Of a stretch of 64,000 nt of DNA, positions 42,809 to 51,898 are shown piece after piece. Each line of letters opens with the position of its first letter. Within the stretch, counting starts at the first letter, position 1. The notes below the pieces were generated by a model, which did no database searches, was not told the DNA's origin, and worked only from the letters and a program-made list of their open reading frames with translations. Position numbers and translations under genes: made by a program. The stretch is from CAWJLS01 sp963843755 (lineage in GTDB: Bacteria; Acidobacteriota; Thermoanaerobaculia; Multivoradales; DATKCC01), in contig CAWJLS010000011.1 in assembly GCA_963843755.1 (NCBI GenBank), forward strand, positions 1 to 64,000. Direction: 5' to 3'.

Positions 42809-44248
42809 TCAGAGGATATCGACGCGGACACGGGGAGTGGCGACGGTCTCGTTCCCGGCGGCGTCCCGGGCACGGATCTCGATGGTGTTCCGGCCTTCCT
42901 TGGTGATTTGGACGGTCTTGGTGAACGTGCCGTCGGCCTCGACCTGGACCGGCTCCCCGTTGACGTCGACCTGGGCGCCCGGCTCCGTCTTGCCGGCGAC
43001 AATGAAGATACTACCGTAGGATTTGATCTCTTCGAGCTCGAGCGGCGGCGGTTCTTTGTCGGTCGCCTCCCCTTCGGTCGGCAGCGCCGCGACGCGGAAG
43101 CTCCGCACCTGGGTCCACGGCCCCTGGGCGCCCTCGGCGCCGATCGCGGCCACCCGCCAGACGAACGAGCCGGCGCCGCGGACGCCGAGCGTGGCGTGGG
43201 TCTTGGTCCGGCCGGCGACGTCGATGACGTTGTCGACGAAGAGCTGCCGGCGCGAGACCTGGAGGGCGTAGCTCTTGGCTCCCTCCGTCGGCTGCCACTC
43301 GAGCCGTACCTGCGGGTCCTGGTCGAGGACGTAGGCGGCGTTGTTCTCCGGCTCGAGCAGGTTCGGCGGCGGCAGGAGCTTCTCGGTCGCGTCGAGGCGG
43401 GTGCCCCGCTGGGTGACCTGCTCCAGGGCCGCGACCTGGCGCGTCTCACCGCCCTCGGCGGCCACCTCCATCGAGCCACGGTAGGCGGCGAACCGGCCGG
43501 TGCGGGCGTCGGCGTCGTAGGTCACCGTCGCCTCCGCGTTGCCGGCGACGTGGGCCTCCGCCGCGGGCGTGGCGACCTTGCCGCCTTCGCGGGAGGTGTT
43601 GAGGTTGACCCAGCCGTAGTCCATGCGGATCGACTGCTCGCCGCTCGGGTTGCCCCGGCCGGGACTGCGGGCGATGATCAGTTGCGTGTCGGGGCGCGCG
43701 GTGTAGAGGCTGCCGTCGAGGAACATGATCTCGGCCGATCCGTTGCCGGCGGTGCGCACGTGGTCGCCCGGGTTGAGCGACACCCGGGAACGGGCCTCCT
43801 CCCAGACGTTGCGGTCGGCACGGCGGAACTCGACCCGCCCTTCCACCGAGATGAACTGGGCCGCCGCCGCGCCGCCGAGCCCGCCGCCGGCGGCGTCGAG
43901 GATCGACTGGAGGAGCGCCCGGCTGCGGCGCCCCTGCTCCAGTGCGCCGGCGAAGTCGCTGCGCTTGAACGCTTTGGACGCCTCCCCCAGCGTGTCGACG
44001 GCGGTCTGGTACTTCGATCCGAGGTCGGTGGCGAAGCTCTCGCCCTGGAGCCGGTTGACCAGCGAGCGCGACTCGCCGATCACCTCCGAGGCGCGGCGCT
44101 CCAGGTCGTGCCCCTGCCAGTAGCGGTAGCCGAGGTACCCGCCCCCCGCCAGCACGGCGAGCGCCAGGAGCATCGCCCACGCACGGAGGGTGTCGACGGA
44201 AACGCTGTACCAATCTCTGGACTGGGGATCGATGCCGGGACGGTCCAC
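42809..44248 (-). CDS. Membrane-anchored FecR-domain protein with Ig-like C-terminus
   Basis: The 479-residue product has a short cytoplasmic start, one membrane helix (about 22-45), a periplasmic helical segment, and a FecR-like domain (about 130-270). That domain contains GDHVRTAGNGSAEIMFLDGSLYTARPDT, the pattern seen in FecR and in many envelope proteins. Two beta-sandwich regions follow: a fibronectin-like one near LEWQPTEGAKSYALQVSR and a C-terminal Ig-like one with GTFTKTVQITKEGRNTIEIRA. No sigma factor is adjacent, so a classical anti-sigma role is unlikely; peptidoglycan binding or cell-shape work with the mre genes is inference. The start is GTG with GAGG upstream. It leads the operon. 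Confidence 0.8.
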   Translation of the reverse strand: MDRPGIDPQSRDWYSVSVDTLRAWAMLLALAVLAGGGYLGYRYWQGHDLERRASEVIGESRSLVNRLQGESFATDLGSKYQTAVDTLGEASKAFKRSDFAGALEQGRRSRALLQSILDAAGGGLGGAAAAQFISVEGRVEFRRADRNVWEEARSRVSLNPGDHVRTAGNGSAEIMFLDGSLYTARPDTQLIIARSPGRGNPSGEQSIRMDYGWVNLNTSREGGKVATPAAEAHVAGNAEATVTYDADARTGRFAAYRGSMEVAAEGGETRQVAALEQVTQRGTRLDATEKLLPPPNLLEPENNAAYVLDQDPQVRLEWQPTEGAKSYALQVSRRQLFVDNVIDVAGRTKTHATLGVRGAGSFVWRVAAIGAEGAQGPWTQVRSFRVAALPTEGEATDKEPPPLELEEIKSYGSIFIVAGKTEPGAQVDVNGEPVQVEADGTFTKTVQITKEGRNTIEIRARDAAGNETVATPRVRVDIL

Positions 44249-44271
44249 GACGACCTCGCGAAAGAAGGGTC

Positions 44272-44277
44272 AATATA
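44272..44277 (-). promoter_or_regulatory. Candidate -10 element of the fecR-mre-rod operon
   Basis: TATATT on the minus strand lies 24 bases before the GTG at 44248, in otherwise very GC-rich sequence. The -35 region is not recognisable. Confidence 0.4.
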
Positions 44278-44367
44278 GCAGAGGCGCGGGCCTTCCGGCG
44301 CCCCCGCCGGGTCGCGGGCGCCGGTACCGGCGCCGCACCGGAGTGCGACCTTCGCCCCCTTTCCGCC

Positions 44368-44397
44368 TTGCCGCCCCCGGGGCGTGGTTGCTAGAGT
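44368..44397 (+). promoter_or_regulatory. Candidate promoter of the PpiD-like gene
   Basis: TTGCCG and TAGAGT are separated by 18 bases. The start codon is about 120 bases downstream. Matches to consensus are moderate. Confidence 0.3.
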
Positions 44398-44515
44398 GCA
44401 CCGTTCCTTCCCCCTCATCGGGGACAGGGCGTGGTTTGCCTGGCCAGGTGCGCCCGCGCGAATCGCGCCGACCAAGTGGAGCCAGTGGGGAAGGACGAAA
44501 GGAGCTCGAGGAACC

Positions 44516-46474
44516 ATGCTCAAAGTTTTCCGCGACAACCTGAAGAGTCTCTCCTGGATCCTCTGGGTGGTGATCGCCGTCTTCATCCTGCTGGTCTTCG
44601 TCGACTTCGGCAGGAGCCGGCAGGGCAAGACGCCGCTCGGCGCCGCCGCCACGGTGGGCGATCACAAGGTCACCTGGGCCGACTTCCAGCGCCGCTACCA
44701 GTACATGGAGAACCAGTACCGGGACCTCTACGGCGACCGCTTCAACTCCGACCTCGCCAAGCAGCTCCAACTGCCGCGCCAGGCGATCGAACAGCTCCTC
44801 AACGACAAGGTGCTGCTCGAGGAGGCGCGGGACATGGGCCTGACGGTGAGCGACGCGGAAGTACGCAAGGTCATCCTCGGCATCCCCGGGCTGGTCGACG
44901 ACCAGGGCAAGTTCATCGGCGAGGAGGCCTACAAGCGTTTCGCCCAGTCCAACAGCTACACCGGGCCGGGCGCTCTCGAAGCCGCGATCCGCCAGGATCT
45001 GCTGCGCAAGAAGCTGTTCGACGTGATGGTCCAGACCGCCCACGTCTCCCCCGCCGAGGTCGAGAAGAGCTTCCGCGAGCAGACCGTGAGCGCCTCGGTG
45101 AGCTACATCCAGCTCCCCCGGACCGAGCTCACCGCCGACGTCGAGGTGAGCCAGCAAGAGCTCCAGAGCTACTACGAGCAGCACCAGGAGGAGTACCAGT
45201 TGCCCGATCAGCGGGTGGCCGACTACCTGCTGGTGGACAAGGCGCTGCTCCGCGCCCAGCTCGACATCTCGGACGCGGACCTCCAGGCCTACTACGACGC
45301 CCACAAGGACGAGTTCACCCGCGAGGAGCAGGTGCACGCCCGCCACATCCTGCTGCGCACGGGCGGCGACCGCACCGAGGACCAGGCGCGCCAGGAGATC
45401 GAGAAGATCAAGGCGCGGGTCGAGGGCGGCGAGGACTTCGGCGCCATCGCCCGCCAGGTCTCCGAGGACCCGGGCACCAAGGACAAGGGCGGCGACCTGG
45501 GCTACTTCGGCCGCGGCCGCATGACGCCCGAGTTCGAGAAGGCCGCCTTCTCCGGCAAGGCCGGCGACCTCGTCGGCCCGGTGACGACGCCGTTCGGCGT
45601 CCACCTGATCCAGATCGTGGACCGTCGCGAGGGCGGGCAGATCCCGTTCGAGGAGGCCAAGGCCTCCGTGCGCAGCCGGGTCGCCGCCGAGCGCGTCGAG
45701 CAGGAGGCCGCCGATCTCGCGAGCTCGTTGCGCACCAAGCTGGACCAGGGCGGCACCGAGGGCAGCGTCGCCGACCGCATGAAGGCGCTGGCCGAGGACA
45801 ACCCGGCGGTGCGCTTCGCGACCACCCCGCCGTTCACCCGCGCGGGCCTGATCGCCGGCCTCGGCCGGGCGCCCGAGTTCTCCGAGGCGGCGTTCACCCT
45901 CGAGGCCGGCCAGCTCGCCGACGGGGTCATCGACACCCCGCGGGGGCCGTCCATCGTCGCGCTCGAGAAGGTCATCGACGCCCACCCGCAGAAGCTCGAA
46001 GAGGTCGAGCCGCGGGTCCGGCAGGGGGTGACCCAGGAGAAGGCGCAGCAGATGGCCCTGAAGAAGCTCGAAGACGCCAAGGCGCAGCTCGATGCCGGCA
46101 CGCCGCTCGAGCAGGTGGCCTCCGCGCTCGGCCTCCAGGTGACCGAGAGCGGCGAGTTCAGCGCCAACCAGCCGATCAAGGGTCTGGGCAACGACCCGAA
46201 GCTCAGCCAGGCCGCCCTCGACGCCAAGCTCGGCGACGTCGTCGGTCCGCTGCCGAGCGCCCAGGGGGCGGTGCTGATGAAGGTCACCGACTACAAGGGC
46301 TTCGACGCCGACGCCTTCTCCGAGAAGCAGCCCGAGATCCGCGAGCGCCTGGCGCGGGAGCGGGCCAACCGGCTGCTGGCGTCGATCGTCCAGAAGCGCC
46401 GTCAGGAAGAGGGTGTGAGCTACGACCCGAACCTGATCAAGGAGTTCGACATGGGCGGAGCGACCCCCTCCTGA
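44516..46474 (+). CDS. PpiD-like membrane-anchored peptidyl-prolyl isomerase/chaperone
   Basis: The 652-residue periplasmic folding factor is anchored by an N-terminal helix (about 12-32). Next comes a SurA/PpiD N-terminal chaperone domain containing QAIEQLLNDKVLLEEARDMGL. A parvulin domain (about 275-370) carries HARHILLRTGG, DFGAIARQVSEDPGTKDKGGDLGYFGRGRM-type strands and a GPVTTPFGVHLIQI end. A second, degenerate parvulin-like region follows near residues 480-600. PpiD assists proteins leaving the Sec translocon. The ATG has GAGGAACC upstream. The next gene starts one base after its stop. Confidence 0.9.
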   Translation: MLKVFRDNLKSLSWILWVVIAVFILLVFVDFGRSRQGKTPLGAAATVGDHKVTWADFQRRYQYMENQYRDLYGDRFNSDLAKQLQLPRQAIEQLLNDKVLLEEARDMGLTVSDAEVRKVILGIPGLVDDQGKFIGEEAYKRFAQSNSYTGPGALEAAIRQDLLRKKLFDVMVQTAHVSPAEVEKSFREQTVSASVSYIQLPRTELTADVEVSQQELQSYYEQHQEEYQLPDQRVADYLLVDKALLRAQLDISDADLQAYYDAHKDEFTREEQVHARHILLRTGGDRTEDQARQEIEKIKARVEGGEDFGAIARQVSEDPGTKDKGGDLGYFGRGRMTPEFEKAAFSGKAGDLVGPVTTPFGVHLIQIVDRREGGQIPFEEAKASVRSRVAAERVEQEAADLASSLRTKLDQGGTEGSVADRMKALAEDNPAVRFATTPPFTRAGLIAGLGRAPEFSEAAFTLEAGQLADGVIDTPRGPSIVALEKVIDAHPQKLEEVEPRVRQGVTQEKAQQMALKKLEDAKAQLDAGTPLEQVASALGLQVTESGEFSANQPIKGLGNDPKLSQAALDAKLGDVVGPLPSAQGAVLMKVTDYKGFDADAFSEKQPEIRERLARERANRLLASIVQKRRQEEGVSYDPNLIKEFDMGGATPS

Positions 46475-46475
46475 G

Positions 46476-47306
46476 GTGAGCGAAACCGTCGAGATCGAGG
46501 GCGTCCTCCTCCACCTCACCGGTCCGGTCCGCGACGTCCCGCACTGGATCGGCCAGGAAGACGTCCTCGGCCAGCTCCTGGCCGCCTGGTCCCGGGTGGC
46601 CGACGAGGATCTCCCGCTCAACCCCCGCCTGCTCGGCAAGCCGGGCGTCGGCAAGACCACCCTCGCCGGCGCCGGCGCCCGGGCCCTCGGCCTGCCGCTC
46701 TACATCACCCAGGCGACCATGGACACCCGGCCGGAGGATCTCCTGGTCGTGCCGGTCCTCGCCCCCGAAGGCGGCGTCCGCTACCAGGCCTCGTCGCTGG
46801 TCTCGGCGATGGTCCGCGGCGGCGCCCTGGTGCTCGACGAGGGCAACCGGATGAGCGAGAAGGCGTGGGCGAGCCTGGCCCCCTTGCTGGACCACCGCCG
46901 CTACGTCGAGAGCGCGGTCGCCGGGATCAAGATCTACGCCCACCCCGAGTTCCGTTTCGCCACCACCATGAACGAGGACGCCTCGACCTACGAGGTGCCG
47001 GAGTACATCCACTCCCGGCTGATGCCCCAGATCTACGTCGACTTCCCCCAAGAGGAGGAGGAGCGGCAGATCCTCCAGGCCCAGGTCCCGTTCGCCAACG
47101 GCGAGGTGCTGGCCTACGTCCTCTCCTTCCTCCGCCAGGCCCACGAGGCCGACCTCGACTACACGGTCCGCGACGGCCTCAACCTGGTGCGCTACGCCAT
47201 GAAGGCGCTCGCCCGGGGCATCGCCGACGAGCCGGAGGAGGCGGTGCACGAGGCGCTCCGGCTGACGCTGAACGAGGACGAGTTGGAGGCGTTCGAGCTG
47301 GTTTGA
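46476..47306 (+). CDS. MoxR-type AAA+ ATPase
   Basis: The 276-residue AAA_5-type ATPase has Walker A GKPGVGKTT (about residue 55), Walker B ALVLDEGNRM, and a sensor 1 region ending in TTMNEDAS. An SRL-containing segment (HSRLMPQIYVDFP) is typical of MoxR/GvpN-like ATPases. Such proteins act as chaperones that remodel a partner, usually a VWA protein encoded next door. Here the neighbour is instead a TraB-like protein. The GTG start is one base after the PpiD-like stop, so the three genes are probably co-transcribed. Confidence 0.88.
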   Translation: MSETVEIEGVLLHLTGPVRDVPHWIGQEDVLGQLLAAWSRVADEDLPLNPRLLGKPGVGKTTLAGAGARALGLPLYITQATMDTRPEDLLVVPVLAPEGGVRYQASSLVSAMVRGGALVLDEGNRMSEKAWASLAPLLDHRRYVESAVAGIKIYAHPEFRFATTMNEDASTYEVPEYIHSRLMPQIYVDFPQEEEERQILQAQVPFANGEVLAYVLSFLRQAHEADLDYTVRDGLNLVRYAMKALARGIADEPEEAVHEALRLTLNEDELEAFELV

Positions 47307-47362
47307 GGGGAGAAGGGGGCGCCCCCACCCGGAGCCTGTGGACGTAGCTTGAGGGCGGGACG

Positions 47363-48130
47363 ATGATTGGGCTTGGCTCGTCGCTCGACTCCGAGACGCT
47401 GGACCTCCTCGTGCCGGAGGCGGTACCGGGGGTGCGGCTGCTGCCGGTGGTCCACGGACGGGTCGAGATCGCCGTCTGGGTGCGGGCGGTGCTCGACGCC
47501 CTCGATCCGGCCGGCGTGGCGGTCGAGCTGCCGACCACCCTGGACCGGGCCGCGCGCACCGCGGTGGCCCGCCTGCCCAAGATCTCCCTGGTGATCGCCG
47601 ACGACCGGGAGCGGCGGCCGGACGAGCAGGCGGTGGTCTGGACCGTGGCGCCGGGCGACCCGTTCGCCGAGGCCCTGCGCTGGGCGGACGAGCGCGGCCG
47701 GGCGAGCTTCTTGATCGACCCCGACATCCCCTACGCCGAGCGCACCGAGGACCCGGTGCCGGACCCGTTCGCCCTGCTCGAGGTCGGCCCCGTCGGCTAC
47801 TTCGCCCCGCTGCTCGAGGCGCTCCGCCGCGCCCCGGCGTCCGCGGCCGACCGGCGGCGCGAGGCCGGCATGGCCTACCACCTCCAGCAGGCGCGGGCGC
47901 GGCTCGACGACCCGGAGCTGGGGACGTCGGAGGTGACGGGAGGACCGGCGGCCGGCCCGCTGGTGGCGGCGGTCGGCGCGGCCCACCTGGAACGCCTGGC
48001 CGCGGCGCTCCGCGGCCCGACCGCGGCGCCCTTCGCCCGCACCACCCGGGGGACGCCAGGGCGGCGACCGGGCGAGCCGACCCCCCGGGGCGGACGGTCG
48101 ACCTCCGCCACCTGGCCCCGGAGTCGCTGA
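47363..48130 (+). CDS. TraB/PrgY-like N-terminal part of a large AAA-associated protein (frameshifted)
   Basis: The first 230 or so residues look like the TraB/PrgY (EreA/ChaN-related) fold. They include a VHGRVEIAVWVRAVLDALDP strand-helix, a VAVELP motif, a REAGMAYHLQQARAR helix and LVAAVGAAHLERLAAAL, which parallels the A-V-V-G-A-x-H motif of pheromone-shutdown proteins. The frame ends in Arg/Pro-rich residues at 48130. The sensible protein continues in the next frame from about 48052, after a GGGGG run. GAGGG precedes the ATG. Function unknown; it is likely to be the client of the adjacent MoxR-type ATPase. Confidence 0.65.
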   Translation: MIGLGSSLDSETLDLLVPEAVPGVRLLPVVHGRVEIAVWVRAVLDALDPAGVAVELPTTLDRAARTAVARLPKISLVIADDRERRPDEQAVVWTVAPGDPFAEALRWADERGRASFLIDPDIPYAERTEDPVPDPFALLEVGPVGYFAPLLEALRRAPASAADRRREAGMAYHLQQARARLDDPELGTSEVTGGPAAGPLVAAVGAAHLERLAAALRGPTAAPFARTTRGTPGRRPGEPTPRGGRSTSATWPRSR

Positions 48131-49656
48131 CCGCCCTGCTGCCCGATCCCCCCCTGGCCCACGCCGCCTGGGAGAGCGTCCGGTCGGACCGGGGCTCGGG
48201 CTCTCCGGGGGCCGGCACGGACGCCGGCTCTGCAATAGACCCCGGCGCGCCTCCGGACGCCGCACCGGAGCCCCCGCCCGACTCCGGCGTCGGTGCGGAG
48301 GCAGACGCCGAGGTCGAGGGCGCCGCCTCCGCACCGCTCTCGATCACCCGCGCCGGCCTGACCCTGATCCACCGGTCCCGCGGCGGCGGCAGCGGTGACG
48401 ACGACGAGAACGCCCGGCTCCGCCGGCTGGTCGCCCTCGCCGCCCGCCGGGGCACCCGCGCGCTGCCGTGGAGCCGGCGGCCGGCCCCCGACCGCCGGGC
48501 CCTCGGCCGGCTGGTCTGGGACGTGGGCGCCTGCTCCTACGAGCGCCAGACCCGGGAGACGGTCGCGCCGTGGCAGCGGCGCATCTTCTTCGACTACCTG
48601 CGGCGGATGACCCGCACCGCCGGCCGCCTCGCCGGCGACCTCTACGGCTGGGTGGTGGCCGCCCGCGGCGTCGGCGACGACAACCTGGCCTGGGAGCTCT
48701 TCGACGCCGCCCGCGCCTACCCGTGGCAGCAGAGCGCGGACGACCTGCCGGTGGTCCGCGTGGACGGCTCGGACCTGCTCCTGCCCGAGGACTGGGGCAC
48801 GCGCACGCTCCGCTTCCGGCGCCGGTTCTTCCGCGTCAAGCAGCGGCCGATGGTCCTGCCCGTGAAAGGGCGGCCGCGGCCCGCCGATCCGTCCGAGTGG
48901 CTGGCCGGGTTCGCCGTGGGAGACGGCGGCTTGTGCTCCTACCCGCCCGAGGACCTGGTGATCGAGGACTACGGCCGCTTCCTCCGCCAGCGGGCGAACG
49001 GCATCCTCTCCGCCGAGCGCACCCGCACCGAACCGTTCGCCACCAGCCTGTTCGACGGGATCGACCTACGGGAAACCCTGCGCCACCCGGAGGACCCCCG
49101 GGTCTGGGTGCGCGAGCAGGGCCGCGCGCCGGGCAAGGCCGGCTCGGTGGTGGTGATCTTCGACCGGGATCGGCCGGCGCGTTCCGAAGAGGGCGGCTCA
49201 CCGGCGGAGGGCGGCGGCGGGCCGCCGCGCTACCCGTATCTCATGACCTGGCTCGGCGAGCACCACGACGAGTCGGACATGGCCTTCTACAGCACCCATC
49301 CGGCCGAGCAGGTGGTCGGCCCCGGCATCCTGCGGGCCACCTACGGCGGGTTCCTCATGACCGTTCCGCCCGGACGCCTGTTCGACGTCTGGCGCGACCC
49401 CGACTACCGGGGCCTGCCGGAGAAGGCGGACGTCCTGCTGGCGGCCGGCATCGACTACAGCGAGGAAGCGATCGTCGTCCACGTCGCCGCCCAGCCGCCC
49501 CGGGACGCGCTCCGCCACTACGCCGCCGCCCGCGGCAAGCGGATCGTCCACGTCCCCCTCGGCTCGCTGTCGCCGCGGACGCTGCGCAAGATCCGCGTCC
49601 TCCACATCCTGGTCGGCCACGACAAGCGGGCCATCGCCAAGGATTACGTCTGGTAG
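48052..49656 (+). pseudogene. Out-of-frame C-terminal part of the AAA-associated protein
   Basis: This 534-residue continuation has no own start with a ribosome binding site. It begins with TVDLRHLAPESLTALLPDPP and an Ala/Pro-rich linker. It then becomes a well-composed globular protein containing YERQTRETVAPWQRRIFFDYL, RVDGSDLLLPEDWG, LVIEDYGRFLRQRANG, DESDMAFYSTHPAEQVVGPG and a C-terminal IRVLHILVGHDKRA. I do not recognise the family. With the upstream part it would form one protein of about 765 residues. The single-base shift may be real or an assembly error at the homopolymer near 48050. Confidence 0.65.
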
Positions 49657-49839
49657 GGCCGCTGACAGAGTCGCGCTCGTGACGGTGCGTCGGGCTTGGC
49701 CGACTGGGCGTGCTCGCCGCTCCGATCGACCGAGACGATCCTCTGGGTCTCCCCACCAAACCCCCCGCACCCGGAGCTCGCCGCGGATCGAAGCGAGGCG
49801 TCTCCGGGAGGACCGTTCAGCGGTCGAGGGTCCGGGGGC

Positions 49840-51114
49840 TCACTCGGCCTGCGCCGCGCCGGCCACCGCCACCTGGCGGGCGTTGACCGCCGAGTGGCCG
49901 GCGGCGTCGAAGCCCTCCCAGGCGACCAGGAAGCTGCCGTCCGCGCCGGTGGTGATCCCCAGCGACCACATGTAGTTGATCGAGCTCTGGTTGAGCCGCA
50001 CGGAGTCGGTCTCCGGCCGGCCGGCGAGATCGATCGAGAGCGCGCGCACCGCCAGCGGGGCGCTACGGTTCCAGACCGACCACGCCGCCAGGTAGCCGTC
50101 CGCTCCCGCGGCGACGGCGGGCGAGCCGTGGAAGATGCCGCCCCCCGTGCTCAGCCCCACCGCCGAGCCGTCCGGCAACCCGGCGCCGTCCAGGTGCCGG
50201 CCGTAGATCCGGGTCTCGAGCTTGCCCAAGCCGGGCTCGCTCGTGTCGACAGGGCCCGACCAGGCCACCAGGTAGCCGCCGTCGGCGCCGCGGGCGACCG
50301 CCGGCAGGGAGGCGGCGCCGGACCGCACGGTGACCGCGGAGCCGCGGGGCGTGCCGTCACCGTCGAAGGTCCGGGCGAAGACGCCGGCGCCCTCCTCCTG
50401 CCAGACAGCCAGGAAGCCGCCCTCCGGGGCGAGTGCCAGGGCCGGCCGCATGCCGGCGGAGCGGTCGCCGAGCTCGAAGGTGTCGCTCAGCGCCCGGCCG
50501 TTCGGCTGGATGACCCGCGCCTCGAGCCCGCGCGCGGCACCCGACGCGTCCTCGGCGGACCAGGCGACGACGATGCGGCGCGGCGCGATCTCCAGCGCCG
50601 TCGGCTGACCGAGGGTGTCGCCGGCCTGCTCGGCGATCACGAAGCGGCGGCTCGCCGGCTGGCCGCTCGGGCCGAACAGTTGCCCGGCCAGGGTCGTCGA
50701 AACGACCTCGCTGTGCTCGTAGAAGATGTCGACGTTCAGGTCGAGGCTCTGCTCGCGCCAGGCGACGAACAGCCGCCCGTCCGCGAGCGGCACCACCACC
50801 GGCGCCTCGCGGGTCATCGCCGGGCCGCGGTACGGCACCTGCGCCGGCAGATCGTTGCCGGCCAGGCCGGCCGCCCGGTCGGTGGGCGTGAAGTCACGCG
50901 CGAACCGGCGACCGACGATGCCGTCCTCGTCGCTCTGCCAGACGGTCCAGAGCGTGCCGGCTGCGTCCACCGCGACCGCCGGCCGATGCACGCGGTCGTG
51001 GGCTCCCGCGTAGAGCGTCATCTCCTGGCCGATGGGACGGGGTGCCGCGAAGGCGGAGCCGGCGAGCAGCAGCGCCGCGGCGACAGTGATCATGGTGCGT
51101 CTGATCGTACGCAT
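49840..51114 (-). CDS. Secreted protein with repeated propeller-like segments
   Basis: The 424-residue product has a clean signal peptide (about 1-24, ending AFA). About seven repeats follow, each carrying a hydrophobic strand with a Trp or Phe: TLWTVWQSDEDG, RLFVAWREQS, RIVVAWSAED, GFLAVWQEEG, GYLVAWSGPV, GYLAAWSVWN and SFLVAWEGFD. The spacing suggests a beta-propeller. No catalytic motif is visible. GAGAGG precedes the ATG, and a TTGACA/TAGTCT promoter lies about 55 bases upstream. Likely an exported surface or periplasmic protein of unknown role. Confidence 0.75.
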   Translation of the reverse strand: MRTIRRTMITVAAALLLAGSAFAAPRPIGQEMTLYAGAHDRVHRPAVAVDAAGTLWTVWQSDEDGIVGRRFARDFTPTDRAAGLAGNDLPAQVPYRGPAMTREAPVVVPLADGRLFVAWREQSLDLNVDIFYEHSEVVSTTLAGQLFGPSGQPASRRFVIAEQAGDTLGQPTALEIAPRRIVVAWSAEDASGAARGLEARVIQPNGRALSDTFELGDRSAGMRPALALAPEGGFLAVWQEEGAGVFARTFDGDGTPRGSAVTVRSGAASLPAVARGADGGYLVAWSGPVDTSEPGLGKLETRIYGRHLDGAGLPDGSAVGLSTGGGIFHGSPAVAAGADGYLAAWSVWNRSAPLAVRALSIDLAGRPETDSVRLNQSSINYMWSLGITTGADGSFLVAWEGFDAAGHSAVNARQVAVAGAAQAE

Positions 51115-51167
51115 GGTCGGGCCTCTCTTTCGGGTGTCGGGTCGCTGGAACCTTGAATATAGCCAGC

Positions 51168-51196
51168 AGACTAATGGCGTTGTGGCATATTGTCAA
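51168..51196 (-). promoter_or_regulatory. Sigma-70-like promoter of the secreted propeller-like protein
   Basis: On the minus strand a perfect TTGACA (51191-51196) and TAGTCT (51168-51173) are 17 bases apart, in an AT-rich patch. Confidence 0.6.
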
Positions 51197-51231
51197 GAAG
51201 ATTCCGCGCTCGCCGCCACCGGTGGGCCGAG

Positions 51232-51237
51232 TACAAT
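51232..51237 (+). promoter_or_regulatory. -10 element for an apparently leaderless ruvA
   Basis: TACAAT ends 9 bases before the ruvA ATG at 51247. No ribosome binding site lies between. Confidence 0.5.
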
Positions 51238-51246
51238 CCCCCCGCG

Positions 51247-51858
51247 ATGATCGGCTATCTCCGCGGAACCGTCCTCCGCCGCCAGCCCGACGCCGTCCTG
51301 GTCGACGTCGGCGGCGTCGGCTACCTGGTCCACGTCTCGCTGGCCACCTACTCCGAGATCGAGCAGGCCGGCGGCGACCGCGCCGAGGTCGGCCTCCACG
51401 TCTTCACCCACGTCTGGAGCGACGGCATCGCCCTCTACGGCTTCTGGACCGAGCTCGAAAAGCGGCTGTTCGAAAAGCTCATCGCCGTCTCCGGCATCGG
51501 CCCCCGCCTGGCCCGGGTCATCCTCTCCGGCATGCCGCCGGCCGAGCTCATCGCCACCCTCGCCGCCGCCGACTCCACCCGCCTCACCCGCATCCCCGGC
51601 GTCGGCAAGAAGAGCGCCGAGCGCATGATCGTCGAGCTCAAAGACAAGGTCGCCGAGCTCGAAGCCGAGGCCGGCAGCACCGCCACCGCCGCCCCCTTCG
51701 GCGCCAGCCGGACCGAAGACGACCTCGTCTCCGCCCTCACCAACCTCGGCTACAAACCCGCCCGCGCCGAGCAGGCCGCCCACGACGCCCTCCGGGACGA
51801 CCCCGACGCCGAGATGCACGTCCTGCTGCGCGCCGCCCTCAAGCGCCTGGCGGGGTGA
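51247..51858 (+). CDS. ruvA: Holliday junction branch migration protein RuvA
   Basis: The 203-residue protein forms the tetramer that grips Holliday junctions and loads RuvB. Domain I begins MIGYLRGTVL and contains DVGGVGYLV. Domain II has two helix-hairpin-helix motifs, VSGIGPRLA and IPGVGKKSAERM. Domain III, the RuvB-binding end, contains VSALTNLGYKPARAEQA. ruvB follows 40 bases later. ruvC is not in this interval. Confidence 0.98.
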   Translation: MIGYLRGTVLRRQPDAVLVDVGGVGYLVHVSLATYSEIEQAGGDRAEVGLHVFTHVWSDGIALYGFWTELEKRLFEKLIAVSGIGPRLARVILSGMPPAELIATLAAADSTRLTRIPGVGKKSAERMIVELKDKVAELEAEAGSTATAAPFGASRTEDDLVSALTNLGYKPARAEQAAHDALRDDPDAEMHVLLRAALKRLAG

Positions 51859-51886
51859 GGCGGGGTGAGAGGGCCCCGCCCCGCGC

Positions 51887-51892
51887 TACAAT
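51887..51892 (+). promoter_or_regulatory. -10 element in front of ruvB (apparently leaderless)
   Basis: TACAAT ends 6 bases before the ruvB ATG at 51899. It may add a leaderless ruvB transcript to any ruvAB read-through. Confidence 0.45.
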
Positions 51893-51898
51893 TCCCCG

